A program made the position numbers and the translations under genes. Source: Gymnogyps californianus (Eukaryota > Chordata > Aves > Accipitriformes > Cathartidae). Taken from it: a stretch of 64,000 bases of DNA. Shown one piece after another: positions 50,401 to 64,000 of the stretch (the stretch's first letter is position 1; each line of letters opens with the position of its first letter). The DNA is taken from NCBI RefSeq assembly GCF_018139145.2, contig NC_059471.1:42963726-43027725 (forward strand), read 5' to 3'. The notes beneath the pieces are model-generated. The model had not been told where the DNA came from. It did not search any database and saw only the letters and a program-made list of their open reading frames with translations.

Positions 50401-51856
50401 TTCTTGCCTATGGACATGTCTTTTAAGTAGAGACTTTTTATTATACTTTTAACACAGGTAACTAGGAGGACCTAAATGCCAATGATAGAAGGTTGATTAT
50501 AGCAGAAATAGAAATAAGTGCCCATCACTTTTGTGCCCCTCTTCCTAACATAGCTGTAGGCAGCTAGCTTTTCCAGTAACACCACTAATAGTATTTGACC
50601 TTGAGAGACTTCAAAATAACTATTATAACCTTCTGGGTTTGATTCCTTTTCAAAATGCTCTAGCCCTAATTAAAAAGTTTACTTCTATGTTGTTGTCATA
50701 TCTAATGCATCATCATTGTAATCTGTCATGTTTTTTTACCTGTTGCTTGTTTCTTCATGAACTTTGACATCATCTGCTCACTGAAATTTATCTGTACTGT
50801 AAAAATATACTTTAAAATCTCTTATTAGAAAAAAATAAATCCTGTTTTCAGATTTTGTTAGACTTTTACATTTCATTTAAATGGTCCTTATAAAGTTTAA
50901 CAGAATAAGAAAAAAATGTTACTTACAAAGCTGTGTCTGACAATTTTGCAGCCCATTGTATTTATGTTTTCTGTGTGAAGATTTGCCATCAAGTAGGAGA
51001 ATGAAAGATTTTAGCTGAAGAAAAAAAAAGTCTACATTTGTGAACACTACAGACAGAATAAAAGATTTCATTATGTTAAAATGTTATTAAGAGCAAACTG
51101 TGATTTAAAAAGTTAATTAAAAAGTGCACTGAAAGTCAATTCCAGTTTCAGAGGTATTCATTATTCCTTCTGTGCTCTCCATTTTAACTATACAGAAAAT
51201 TACCACCAATTGGTGGAGTTTTACATTGAGAACTTAGTATCTATTTTAGCTACATATTACATTTTATCATTTATTTCTGAAAGAAAACATAGCTGAAACA
51301 TACTCGATAATTTAATTATTATAGATTTGTACATTAAACTCCAAAAGACATTTGTATGTTTTAAAAGTGTGGAAGTAGCACATCAGTGGATCTGGTTTTC
51401 TGTACACATATTGTCCAGAACTTGATCCTCCTGTGAATGTGCCTCACAGTTAAAGTCTTTGGGCTTGCTGCTCACCTACGGAGCAAATGCACAGACTATG
51501 CTCTCTACTTACTGTGTACTGTCTTCAGGTCCCTTTTCAAATGTAGTTTAGGTATTAAGGCAGATTTTTAAGGGTAGTTCTGTGGCCAGAAGAATGGATT
51601 TGGTAAGAACATAGGATAAACTAGGCATAGTGTCGCACAAGGTGGGAATTAGCTCCAGACTGCACACACTATAAAATTTGCGTGCACTTAGATATTACAT
51701 GTGGTTTTGGAAGCTAAATACTGTGGTTTACATTATAGTCAATGGTAAGATTTGACACTATCCAGTTGCCTTGACATTCAAAGAGATATGACAGATATGA
51801 CACAGTCCCTGTGCCCTTCTCAGGTGACAGCTGCATAAGATACCTAAAGACACCTG
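50401..51856. other. Intergenic stretch, nothing recognised
   Basis: Ordinary A+T-rich sequence leading up to the LTR at 51857. No gene, RNA or named repeat is seen. Confidence 0.55.
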
Positions 51857-52419
51857 TGTCGTGGTTTAACCCCAGTCAGCAACTAAGCACCATGCAGCCG
51901 CTTCCCCCTCCCCCCTCCCACTGGGGTGGGGAGGAGGAAAGGAAAAAAAGTAAAACTCATGGGTTGAGATAAGAACAGTTTAATAACTAAAGTAAAAATA
52001 AAAATACACTACTAACTAAGAATAATAATAATTGTAATGAAAAACAAAAAAAGAAATAAGAAAAGACAAGTGATGCACAATGCAATTGCTCACCACCCGC
52101 TGACCGATGCCCCAGCAGCAATCCGCCCCCCCCAGCCAACTCCCCCAGTTTATATACTGGGCATGACGTTCCATGGTATGGAATACCCTTTGGCTAGTTC
52201 AGGTCAGCTGCCCCGGCTCTGCTCCCTCCCAGCTTCTTGCACACCTGCTTGCTGGCAGAGCATGGGAAACTGAAAAGTCCTTGACTTAAGATAAGCGCTA
52301 CTTAGCAACAACTAAAACATCAGAGTGTTATCAACATAATTCTCACACTAAATCCAAAACCCAGCACTGTACCAGCTACTAAGAAGAGAGTTAACTCTGT
52401 CCCAGCCAAAACCAGGACA
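51857..52419 (+). mobile_element. Solo LTR of an avian endogenous retrovirus (0.6-kb type)
   Basis: It starts TGTCGTGGTTTAACCCCAGT and ends CCAGGACA. The flanks ACCTG and GCCTG form an imperfect 5-bp duplication (4 of 5). TTTATATA is at 52149-52156. It is close in sequence to the copy at 39783 but about 40 bases shorter, mostly in the AT-rich tract. Confidence 0.92.
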
Positions 52420-55400
52420 GCCTGTCTTCTACTGATGACTTTTTTTATATTTGACATATTTCATTAGCTATTGCCTACTTGTTAGGAATTTTTAACTTAC
52501 TGTTTTAGGTTATTCTTGCTATAGTGTATTCGAGTCCTGTAGAAGTCTCTGATTTGCCTGTGAATTCTGTTTGTGTGTTTACACAACATGAGTTCTTAAA
52601 TGTTGTGTTAGCTCTCATAAGTGAACTAGGTGTATTATATGGACAGATAGAAATGTGATGTCTGAGTCCCTTACGTGCTTGAAAGTTGAATGGCACCGCA
52701 GTCACTAAGTTCTCTTGTCAGTACTTCTTTACCTGTAATTTACTAACCTATATATTTAGATTTATATAGATGCTAGAAAGAATACCTGGTCAAACAAGTC
52801 AGATAAACTTACTTTAAAATTCAATGAAGTTAACGTCCAACATAAATTATTGAAGCACAGCCTAACATTATTAGACTGCCATGTCATATCATTCCTCCTC
52901 GATAGAAGTCTAGCTGGGTGGATAGAAATCTGACTTGGTAATGATGTGCCCTGCAGAGCATCGTGTATGGACTAGTTTTGGCCAAGTGAAATTGAGAAGT
53001 AAAAGCCCTATAAGTTTGAAAGCCAGTGATGCTACAGAAATGGTAATATAAATGACGAGATGGAGAATGGTAAAGAAGGTAAATTAAAAACCCAACAGAA
53101 CAAACCTACACCTGATTTGGCATTTGGCAATGGTTTTGTTCCTTCTGTTGTTCTAAAGGTTCTTTTTGACCTTTATGGACTTTTAGGAATAGTGCCCTGG
53201 TAATGCAATGAAAGAAACTGGCAGAGAAGAAGGTATCAGAAGACATGAAAGAGAGAAGAAACCTTTTCACAACATATATGTCTTCTGTTAGAGTTGAGCA
53301 TGAGTTCACTGATGAAGATTTATAGAATGCTGTTCCTTCCTCCTCTTTTAATTTAATTTAAAAAGTATGGTTTAACCTATAAAAAAGTCTAGCCAGAAGG
53401 TTTCAGAAGTATTTTTCAGGATTTCTTTTTCATTAAAAACAGAGGATAAAGGTTTACAATATGTTAGCCTGGCATTTAATAAGATGACCAGAATCATAAA
53501 AATGCACCCAATTCTATTTTTTTTTTTTAATTCTTGTTTGAGCTGCCTGAAGATTTACTCTGCCTGTATACAAATTTAAATTAATAATACAACATATAGT
53601 ATGATTAATATATTTTTCTGTCATACAAACTTTTCTCATTGTGACCATCAAAGATAATTTATCCAGAGTTGTACAGCCTAAGGAAGAACTCAGGGCTGCC
53701 TTTTGAGTTCTCAAAGAATTGGAGTTCTCAAATCCCTTTTCATGCTCTCATCCAGATAAGTTATATTTGTTAGGTCTCTCTTCTCTCTTTTACCAGACTA
53801 CTTGGGGAGATTAGGAATTATTTTTGCTCGATTGTTTGTTTTGTTTTTCGTTTGTTTGCTTACTTTTGCAGAAGCCATTAAGGCTGTGCACTCCAAAATA
53901 CGTCAATCCAATTTCATGACATAAATTAGTTCAATTATGTTAAAAGCAAAATCTCTTCTACTGTAGTTTCAAAATTTGTTGTTTGACATAATTACTTTAG
54001 ATATACTTTACTTATGAATAGCTCATTTTGAAACAATAAAAAATACTATTCACAAAGTATTGCTATAATAAACATGTTTCCAGTATGATTAACATACTCT
54101 ATTAATAGATAGAAACAAACAGTGTAAGTGTTGTCTGAAATTCATATGAGATTAGATCTGGAAAGGAATTTAGGCACTGCAGCATATTTTTGCAGTACCT
54201 CATTTTTAAGTCTGGTTTTCAGATGTGTTCATTGTAGACTGAAATCCCAGTCATTTTTGTTAGACTATTAGCTTCCTAAACAAAGTTATATATTTGAGAC
54301 TGACTAGAAGACTAGAGTGCTGAATGATGAGCCAATAGTTAGCCAATAGTGAGAAGTATCTATTCAGTGCCATTACTCTTCAGACAATACCGATCTCCAG
54401 GGAGGCTGTTTTCTCCACTCGTGATTAACAGTCCTTCTTTTAAGATACAGAGCACAGCAAGAAGAGTTTTGTTTCCCTTTCACATAACAGTTATTAGGAT
54501 ATAGTAGATGCAGATTTAGATTCCTTCCTCTCCTTGCAGATTTAAACCTACTGTTTTCTGGTTTTTTTACATATGCCCTATCCTCCAGACTATCGATTAT
54601 TGTGGAATAAAGCTGCAATTTGAAGAGCAGGATTTAAAATATTTGTTTGTCTTGACAGAAAGAGAAGAGCATGAATAAGCTAGTAAATGATCTTATTTGT
54701 CCACGTATCTATTAATTCTGTCCTTTGTAGTCTCTTAATTTGTCTGGTATAAGAGTTAAAAATATGTGGTTCTCTGCCTACCCATGAAAACTACTTTAAA
54801 AATTAGCCATGTTTACTCCTCTGCAATCCAGGTATCGATGCAGTTTTAGACAAAAGAGCACATGCTTTTGATACGAATTTATCTGATTCATTCATGTGAG
54901 GTGATTTGTTCTTGTTTATTTATGCGTGTGTTATAGCTTCTCCTACAATCCCTTTATTTTCAGGCAAATCCTCTGCAGAGCCCTTTCCAGAAAGGATTCT
55001 GCTGTAAGAACTGATCTCTTAAGTCAGTTGAATAGATTTGAGTATATAAAATTAAGTAATTTGAAAATACTTAACATTTATAAGCAGATCGGAGATTGTA
55101 ACTTTTGAATGGAGAGGTTTATAGAATATAATTTTGGCCTATATCAATATATTAACACAGAACAAGAACAACATACAGGACTATCCTCTAAGCTTAAAAT
55201 TCTGCTTGGCTTCCACTTGGATGTAATGTATTCAGTATTTCACCTATTATTACCCTCTTTTGTTTGTCCTCAACTTCTCCCAGAAATTACTAGAAATTGT
55301 TCTTGCAACTGTTACAAGTTTTCTATTTAAACCAATCAACACATTTTAGGTAAAATGATTTTTTTTTTTTACTGAGTGAAATAATTGGAGTGTCTACTTG

Positions 55401-55619
55401 ACCTATTGTTGACTTTTAATATCAGAATAGACTGATAATTTCTTTAGCTGTGTCTAAATAGTAATAACAAAGGCATTCTGAGGCAAAATGTCTTTTATCT
55501 AGTGCACCTTGATGCAAGATGAGCACTGTCGAGGTGTGTACATGACGCTGACAGATTTAAGGTTCTTAAATTTTTATTATTGCTGAAAAGAAATCAGTAA
55601 TATAGGAATGAGATATTAT

Positions 55620-55755
55620 TATTTTATATTTATATATTTAATCTATATGTTTAATCTATATTAATATATTTATATTATAATATATATCAATTATATATTA
55701 TATATTATAAGTATATATTAATATATTTAATATATATAATATATTTATATTGTAA
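55620..55755. repeat. AT-rich low-complexity stretch
   Basis: About 135 bases consist almost wholly of A and T in TATATT, ATATAT and TTAATATA patterns, with only a few C or G. It is a degenerate TA microsatellite that could form cruciforms. Confidence 0.85.
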
Positions 55756-58700
55756 TTACTATTTATCCAAACAGTGTTCAGCACTGCAATATGAAGTTCA
55801 TTTAAGATATAGCACTGGCTGTTGGATTGTATCTCCGGGCTTTATTTATGTAATGAAAATAATTACAGCTATCTTTTTAAAATGTGTAAGTTTTTAATTC
55901 CTTGTTCAGTGGTATTTTAATTCTTACAAACTTACTTGTTTCTCAGTTACTTAAAAGAATTTTTTTAAAAATTTTGGATGCTACTGATACGTGTTACTAA
56001 GGTAATTTTTATGTTCATTCCAACTTACAAAATAGAATAATATTGATTACCTGTGTTAGACAGAAGTCATTAACTTGTGAAATTATTAACCTCTGACATG
56101 AATGAAAGGTAAATGTCAATGCTTTATTTCTAAGGGCACTGTAAGTTCACTTGTTGAACTTAATAGCTCATTACCTAAGGAATATTGGGCTAGTTATCCT
56201 TGCCAAGAACTATACATAAATAGATACAATATGAAACATGACAAAAGTAATACCTAGTGTAAATCATTGCTATATTGGAATAATACTGGAGAAAATTCAA
56301 CCCGCTATCCCTACAATAATTCACATTCAGTAAAACAATGTAGTATTCATAAATAATAGGACTTCTAAGTTACAAGGGATTCAAAGAAAACAGGAGGTCA
56401 GATAATGATGTTGGCTGATTGTCTTGCTCATATAATTACAATGCAGCGATAGTGTATCATAAGATTAATAAAATATGTCAACTGCTATGTTTTTTTGGTA
56501 GCACTGCTGGTTCTGCAAATGCCATATGTTCATTGGATTTTATACTGTGTTGTGCTTAATAGTGTACTTGTGACTATAAACAGCATTTGTGTATTATAAT
56601 TAATCCTTGATAAACGAATGTCCACATCAGATTATAGTTAGATCATTTTAATTAAGTAGATATATTTTCTCTGCATTACAGTGGCAGAGGTAAGACTCTT
56701 GTTATGTTCTCACCCATTCACATTTTGTGATACTGAACACAATTTAATTATGTTTCTCAAAATCTACTGTGGGAATTAGCTACAGTGAGCACTCTTAGGT
56801 GTTTTGCCGGCATACAGATTTGACTATTCCAAGCTGATACACAGGTCCAAGTATCCAGGCTGGAAAGTACCCATGCTTTACAGAGGCCTTTTCAAAATAG
56901 TAACAACTGCATGAGTAACTGATAGACCCAACTTGAAGCAAATGCTACCCCTGAAATGTGATTGCAGGCAAGAGCCAATAGAACACGTTGGAGTCTTAAT
57001 TTGGGTTTGGGAAATCTGGCTTTTTCCAAGCCCCAAATTTTTATTTGTCATGTAATGCCAAAAAAAGTATATAAAAGCCATCCCTGTTTGACTTCAAAAT
57101 CACTAGTATCACTGTGCTTCGTTTATGTGTATGCTTGCAGGGAGTCTTATTCTGTTCTGTTTGCATAACCAAGGTCTTGAACCTCGATGCTGCACACTGA
57201 ATCCAGTGACTCTGCTGATGTCTTCTGAATGGCCGTATAGAAATCTCAAACCACAATAAGCAAACTTTATCAGCATATCTGTCCCTCATAAATTGCAATA
57301 ATAATCACTCTCTCAAAAAAATATTATCAGTAGAGTATTAGTTAAGTAATCCACAATGATAGTGCAGTAGTTGAAATGCTGAGAGAAATTGAAAATTTAG
57401 GATTAATTTATCCCTCCTATTTCAGAAGCACCAAATTCATATCAGCTTTCAGAAGATATAGGAGTTATTTTCACACTTGTGGTATCTCTCCTGACACATT
57501 ACATATTGTTTTTCTTATTGCATAACAACACTGCTTCAAAAGGAGGAACCAAGAGAATTTATCTGCTCCAACCCAACATCTGTTACTGTAACGTCTAAGC
57601 CTTTTTCCTGGGAAGTCCAGGATGTATATTTTACCCTGTTGGTGTAAGATGTGGATTAAATGAAGGTCTTTGACAGCCTGGACCAGTCCTCTGACTGTAA
57701 GGAAATCATGTAAAATAGAAACAAGACACCAGTTTGTCTCCCAGCAGTTGTTCTTTAAAATTAAAAAAGTCATAAGTCTTGCCAATGGCTTGGAACTGCA
57801 ACATACTGGAACACTGCAACCGTACTTTTTTATAAGGTCTGTGGGATGTACATGCTGGTCTACTAATAGATTCCCAAGGAGCTCACACCAAAGTACTGCT
57901 AGGGAAATTCAGAGCTAGAGAGGCACTTAATGAGTTTAGATGATTTATTCAGAGTACTTGTGAATCATAAGGTTTGTACCTACTTAAAAAGCAAGATTCA
58001 CTACATAGTTATTTTCAGTATGCTAGTCTGTAGTTAAGTGAGTACGATACACCTGCGTATAGCAATTTGTGTCCTGCAAGATAGCCATGGTTCATAAAGC
58101 ACTATTCTGCTGGAACTTGACGTAACTGAATGAAAATCAGTAACCCAAAAGAGCAAAGGAACCAGTGAGTAGCAAGGTGGAGGACATACAGTGACAAACT
58201 GTACTGTACATTTCAAGTGTTTGAAACAGCATCTGCTCAAGATATTTCTTTGATTATACCTTAATGAGTTCCTACTATTTCGAGATTTTTTTTTTTCTTT
58301 CATAGCTGAGTGTCTCTTTCCATTAGAGTAATACTTTCTTATGTGTTCTTTTCTAGGGACATAAGATATAATTTTTTTGAGAAATCATAACAGAAAATAA
58401 AGACAAGAAAAGTTTGAAATTAAGAGAGTGAAAAGGAAAATCATGACTTCTAATCATCACCCGTCTCTGTATAAAACCATATTGACTGGCCTATAAATCA
58501 GGCAGATTTTGGCTCTCAGTACCGGAATGAACATTCTTGGGCAGTATATATAATGGATATCAGTTCTTTACATCTTTTCCAAGATATTATTCACCAAGAT
58601 ATTATTCACAGAATCTTATTGGCAAAGTAGTTGCCAAAATGGTTTCTTTCTTTAAGCTGTGTATCTGACAGAACCATAAAGAAGAATCTGACAGAAGCAG

Positions 58701-60064
58701 CAAAAGGGACTGTGTTGTCAGAGAAATATGCAGAAAATATACATTTACTGTGGGCCATCCAAATATTGCACAGTTTTGGGCCTTATTTGCAAATCAAAAT
58801 TATCTGGCAATTTGATAAAGGAACTGCTTTTATACTCTTTTTTCCAACAATAGAAAGGAAGTCCCAGAAGTTAAAATTCACAGATTCCAATGATTTTGTT
58901 CTTGAATATACATACATATTTACAGTCTTAGAAATATCAAAATGATAATGATTTACATCCATATTCTGCAGCTGCAAATGACTGCATGATCAAGAGCACT
59001 ATAGAATTGGATCCCTTTCTGTTTGACTAATATATTTTTCCAGGTTCCATTTAGGCTGATTTCTAAGCATTTTTCAAGTACTCTGCTTTTGTTTAATAGA
59101 AGTCTTTCAACTCTCAATGAATTCTCATATCCTTCTTGACAGTTCTTAGAAGCAAATTTCCATTTTTAGGTATAATGTTTTATATCATGACAAGTGTTGA
59201 TTTTGATCATTGAGAGCCGATGCAGTTATTACTGAAAATAACAATAAAAAGTTTTCTTGATAGAATAGCCCCGAGTGGTTTGCTTTATTAATATTAATGG
59301 TGTTATTAATGTATTAATAATAGAAGGCCAAAATCTATTGCAATACAAATTAGGACAGTTCCCTAAATTTGGTAGGACTGTATCCAATAAAGCTGTCTAA
59401 GAAGTGATGCAGTTTCTAACTGAATCTGTTTTTTTTTTAAGTGTAACCTTATTATTTATGTTAAGTAAAAATGCATGGTTTTGTTTTCTTTCCATATCAT
59501 TATAATTTTTGTAACCTCGTTGCTCTTATACATTACTTTTAAAAATCGTTAGTGACTAAGAAAGGAATATATCTCTGAGGCTGTCAAAAATGGATGAGCT
59601 TCTCCTTGGTGAAAGTATCTAGTTTTCTATCCTTCTAAAGACTGGAGAGTTTCCTGAAGATTTGATGTATTTCTTCTATTTTCTTTTATGATAATAAATG
59701 TAATATGTAATTTTTTTCCTCTGATGTTATTTGTCCTTTCAGACTGCTTTAAATTACATTTAAAACTAGTCTTCTCCATTATTGAGATAGATTTGCATAC
59801 CACTTCTCTGATTTTAAATGGTGCAGTCCCTATTGACTTTGAGTGGATTTGTGAAATCAAGACCTCTTCTTTGCTAGTCTTTTTCCAGGAATTTATGTTT
59901 GAAAATGTAAGAATGTGTAATTATTTTAAGATGTCATATGTCATCTTTTTATTTGCAGTAAAAGAATGAAGGGAATTGGGAAAGCTATACTTTTATATTA
60001 TGCCTGAATGTGTTTTTTGTTATTCTATCAGATGTTCTTGCTAAAATTTATTGTGTATGAATCC

Positions 60065-60104
60065 ATATGCATATGTGTGTGTATATATGTATACATACAC
60101 ATAA
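60065..60104. repeat. TG/TA microsatellite
   Basis: A short run of alternating purine and pyrimidine (GTGTGTGTATATATGTATAC and continuation) of about 40 bases. Similar short TA/CA-type tracts are at 5941-5966 and 22588-22652. Confidence 0.75.
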
Positions 60105-62279
60105 AAATTGCATGTTATTACTGCTGATTTTTTACACTAACTAGTTTTCAGTCTTAATATTTAACTGGAAATGCTTAATTCTTTTTAAGCGAGACTTTTG
60201 TATTAGCAGTACAACTCATGTAACAGGGACTGAGAAGCATAGATACTCAAATTTCTGCTTATTTCTAGGCATTATTTTCAAGTAGTAAAAGGATGTGTGA
60301 TAAGAATGACAGTTCTATAGGACTAGTCAAGACTGGTGCCCTTATTCAAGAACTTTTGGGAGGCTGAGCTTTAAATATGTGACAGCTGTCTGTATGACTC
60401 CAGGGTGCAGTCATTCACAATTTAGATAGGCATTGTAAATTTTGCAGTAAATGAGCGTCCATACATTAGAATGTTATCATTAACAACAGGAACAGTCTTT
60501 ATTTGTAATCAAATTGAATGTCACAAACTGGCCACAAAAATATGGTTGAATTTTAGTACTTAAATGGTACTTGAAAAATTAACCACACAATCTCAGAATA
60601 TTTTTCTAAATTGTTTCAGTAAAACATCATACTATGTATAAGTTAACAAAAGAAGTTATAAAATAAAAATCAAGAAGGAAAAGACTTGCAGCCTTGTTTG
60701 TTCTCTGATAAATCCTGCAAGTTGTTCATCTTGTTTGTCAGAAAACAAAATATGTCTGGAATGAATTTAAATTCTTTATTACAATTAGTAAAATGGGAGA
60801 AGGGGACAGAAATTGTCCTCTTTTATGCATAAAAGAGATTTACATGTCTAATTTCCATTATCAGTGATCAAGAAAGGAATCAAAATAATTATTTCAATTT
60901 AACAATTTCTTCCAAATTTCAGAGCTGCTCTCATTTAAAATCAATAATAATGTTTCCAGGTTAACACTATACTCATTTAATATACTGAGGCCCTAGGGGT
61001 AGGGGACATTTACATGGCAGCTTTTAAGTGATTTCACTTGCTAATTCTGCCAGTAAAATCAGATGATCTCCCAAATGGGGAGAACTAATTAAAAATTAGA
61101 TGTCTTCCTGACTTTTTCACTTAGAGTAAAACCTCAGAACTAGAATGTCACAGTCATTCTGTAGGGAGGATTTGTCAAATCTCTTTTCTTTAGAGTTGAT
61201 GAGCTTCTGGATATGTAAAGTTAACATCTTCAATCCACAGCTCAAATCCTCACGATATAAATAAGAGTTTTACACAAAGATGAAAGAAAGCCCATGTGCT
61301 CATGTGTCTTAAGCCTCTCTAGGAAACTCGGGTGAGTCAGAAAGACAGGAAACAGAGACAAGCATTGCAAAACTACTTCACATAGAGCAATTCAGTTTTT
61401 CTTTAATAGATGGACTCAGACATCTTTATACAATGCATGTAACACTGCATCTAACAGTAATAGTTTCTTAAACTTTGTGACAGATATAGAACATTGGTTG
61501 GCTGTTTAATTGGCTTTATACATAATCTCTGTAGAAGAAGACCTCTGATACTAAGAAAACACTTTATATTTCATGGATTTATTCCCTATCATGGCCTTGA
61601 GCTAATTCATAGAGAAAGTCCCAACTGGAACTTAAATAGATGTAAAAAGAACCTGTCAGCCATTTACAGCTTCTATAAGCTGAACATCAAAAAGAAAAGA
61701 AAAACAGATGCCATGATAGAAAGAGAACAAAAACAACCATCAGGAGCAAAAAAGGACACTTTTGAGAAATGCACAATGTTTAAGAAATTAAAAAGTGTAA
61801 TTTAGCACTGCATATGTCCAGGTCAATCTTAACCCTGAAAAAAGCCAAGACATCCCCCTCAAGTATCTGCAAAATAGTTAATGATATTAGAAACCTTAAC
61901 AATACACAACCTCCTGTCCTGGCTTTAGCTCTGGCTGCTGATACTTTGCTCTAAAGCACTTCTTTAGACTGTCTCAGAAAGTGAAAATTTGGTGCTTTAA
62001 GGCAAGTTATGTGTTTGGAAGGAAAAGAAAAACAAACAAAAAAACAATCCTTCCCTTTCAGATCAGGAAGTAACTATTTTACAAGTCAATAAAAACAGTA
62101 AACCTGCCTACTGGGAGGAAAAAGTATATATTTCACATACAGTAGAAACAATGAAAAAGATTGTCCATTAAGAAAGTCTTGAATCTTAGCAGCAAAGTAT
62201 GAGAGTGAGCTCTGAAGAAGTGAGGATGGAAGGAAAAAAGAAAGGAAGATCTGATGCTAAATGTCCATGTATCAGACCT

Positions 62280-62850
62280 AAGTGGCAGGTTTGGGTAGCT
62301 GGGAGCTGCCCGGTGCCCTGGATGGAGGAGGCCCTGAGGGTCCAGTTGGCTCTGACACCGCTGTAAACATCCCATTGCACCCCAAACTGCAGCCAGGTGG
62401 GGGACCCCCAGGTGCTCTGGCTCACATGTATTTAGGAAAGAGGGGCAGCTGCGAGGCACAGGAGACACGTCCGGGAGAGGCACTTTGGGAGACCTAGGGG
62501 AAGAGGTACATGGGGAAACGTTGAGGAGAGGCATCGGGGGAGACACATGGGAATAGACGCTCGGGGAGACACGAGGGGAGGGGCACTTGGGGAGACACAT
62601 GTAGATGCAAGGTGTTGTTGGAGACATGCAGAAAGACAGACGTTGGTGACAGAAGAGAGACTCCAGGGGTGCACAGGAGAGGACCCAAGGCAGGACCGAT
62701 GGGACTGCAGAAGAAGGCACCAGAGTGACATCCAGGAGACCGCACAGCCCAGCCCCCTGATCATGCACCACACAGCTGTGACTGCTGCACTGACCCATAT
62801 GACCTTCCTCCTGGACTGCACTGTCTACCCCACAAGACAGCAAGGTCATG
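62280..62850. repeat. GC-rich block with degenerate ~50-bp tandem repeat
   Basis: An isolated GC-rich island in A+T-rich DNA. From about 62460 to 62610, units beginning GGCACTTT, GGCATCGG and GGCACTTG recur at spacings of 50 and 53 bases, each followed by GGGAGAC, with an extra GGGAGAC between. A minus-strand frame of 258 codons (62133-62909) spans it. Its middle is a Ser-Pro-Val-Cys-rich product of the repeat, it contains no known domain, and its flanks lack promoter-like sequence. It may be an old minisatellite-bearing repeat, a non-coding exon, or (less likely) a lineage-specific gene. Confidence 0.4.
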
Positions 62851-62959
62851 TAATTTGTAAAATTGCACACGTATCTGTGATTAAAATGTTTTGTATCTGC
62901 CAATGTCATGTTAAACTGCGACGTTCCAGAGATTTGATTCCACGGCTCTGTTGACCTTA

Positions 62960-64000
62960 TGGCTCTTTATTGCCAGATAGTATGTAGTTATCAATACCTT
63001 TGTGTTTCACAGGCACTATCATAGAGAACAGTATTAACCCCCAAAATAAAGAAAAAAAACCAAAAAAAAAACCAGATAGAGATACGGATTCAATAATTCT
63101 GTCATTATTTAAAAAGGTATTTTCTGGAGCAAACCTATTTTCAATATGCAATTCTGTCCCTTTAGCTTTACAAATGAAAGAACATTCTGTCTTGAAAGTA
63201 GTCTGGTAAAACGAAGTCTGATAAACCATAACAACAAGTTATAAATTTCTTTCACTCCAAGATGCATATTAAACAAAATACACCTTGAAAATGCATTCAC
63301 AATTAATCTTAGAATAACAAAAAGCAAAATAATTATTAACATATCCCATCCAACTGCAGTATTTTAATATGAGGCATTACAGGGGAAATGATTTATATTT
63401 CTTTTGACATTAGTCTGTAGCTAAAGGCATGGCAGTGTAACCCATGAAAAAAGAAAAATTACATGTCTTCTTTAATTTACTGGTGTTCCTATGTATCTTA
63501 AATACTTGATTTTATGGGCCCTTTTCTGTTACATAATCTTTTACAGAACCTTCATTTGACTTCAGTGGTAACAGAATAGGACCTAAACCCAGTGTACCTT
63601 ACCTAAATTTTTTTCTTAGAAAATAAATTATTCTTATTTTTTTTTTATTTTAATTATATATTAAAACATGATAACTACATTCTTTCTGAATAATAACAAA
63701 ATGAGTTCATCATATATTATAGAAGAACTACTCCTTTGGTTCTATGCTATAAAATTTGAAATAATGTAAATCTCTTTGCCAGTTTTGTTCAAAGACAGTG
63801 GAAAACATTTACCAACTTGGATTTCACCAAAAATATTTTGTTAAAGAAAATTCATATTCATTTTGAGCTCATATGACTATTTGGTGTAAGTTTTATAAAG
63901 ATTTACAAAAGTAAAATTTAAAAAATGCGTAAGTCTCATTTTATTTCCATGAAAAGTCCTGTTATAGAGCATTCATTATATTTTATATGAATTTTAACAA
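62960..64000. other. Window end, nothing recognised
   Basis: A+T-rich sequence with A-rich patches near 63045-63075 and T-rich patches near 63635-63650. No gene or named repeat is seen. Confidence 0.55.

Larger units (their letters stand above)
52420..62170. other. Intergenic stretch, simple repeats only
   Basis: A+T-rich sequence. It contains the AT-rich tract at 55620, a 15-base direct duplication (CCAAGATATTATTCA twice) at about 58579-58608, and the TG/TA tract at 60065. Frames here are short (about 105 codons or less) and unsupported. Confidence 0.55.

Noticed and set aside
1..64000. CRISPR arrays, operons, bacterial-type systems, tRNA or rRNA genes
   Set aside because: None is seen. 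The window is vertebrate intron and intergenic DNA, and short frames of 60-120 codons occur at the density expected by chance.

Overview
This window looks like A+T-rich vertebrate (bird) DNA with one recognisable protein-coding exon. The bird assignment rests on two observations. Five dispersed LTRs carry end sequences I recognise from avian (probably neoavian) endogenous-retrovirus LTRs, and two decayed LINEs are CR1-type. The recognised gene is KLHL1 (Kelch-like 1), a neuronal BTB-Kelch protein gene. Its first coding exon lies on the minus strand at 31932-32449, inside a CpG-rich island of about 31430-33130. No other exon of KLHL1 or of any other known gene could be recognised.

Layout. Positions 1-31931 are the start of KLHL1 intron 1, read leftwards, and the remaining exons lie beyond position 1. 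This intron contains a 611-bp solo LTR (10688-11298), a minus-strand CR1-type LINE relic (about 18185-18970), a 23-base G run (22762-22784), two related LTRs in opposite orientation (23521-24672 on +, 26031-26977 on -), a possible MIR-like SINE scrap (about 28309-28390), a G-quadruplex motif (31128-31156) and a (CAGGGG)n hexanucleotide array (31493-31622) about 0.3 kb past the exon 1 donor. Positions 32450 to about 33180 hold the presumed 5' leader and promoter. A minus-strand TATA box lies at 33139-33146 next to a 16-base A tract. The predicted leader has three short upstream ORFs, one of them a bare ATG-TAG, and a paired-class homeodomain palindrome.

From 33180 to 64000 the sequence appears to be intergenic DNA upstream of KLHL1. 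It holds two more solo LTRs of the 0.6-kb type (39783-40384 and 51857-52419) and a second CR1-type LINE relic (about 43035-43945) in which reverse-transcriptase residues can still be read through stop codons. There are also two unexplained GC-richer blocks (about 49640-50400 and 62280-62850) and AT-rich low-complexity DNA near 55.6 kb.

How it fits together. The island is the 5' control region of KLHL1. In humans a non-coding RNA (KLHL1-AS / ATXN8OS, the SCA8 locus) is transcribed antisense across this exon. A good plus-strand splice donor at 33337 and the strand-specific repeat array make an antisense transcript here worth testing, but nothing in the sequence proves it. I found no clear previously undescribed system. 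The most interesting items are the hexanucleotide array, the leader uORFs and the tandem-repeat-carrying inverted LTR pair in the intron. Most open frames of 60-200 codons here look like chance frames in the intron, the CpG island or the LTRs.
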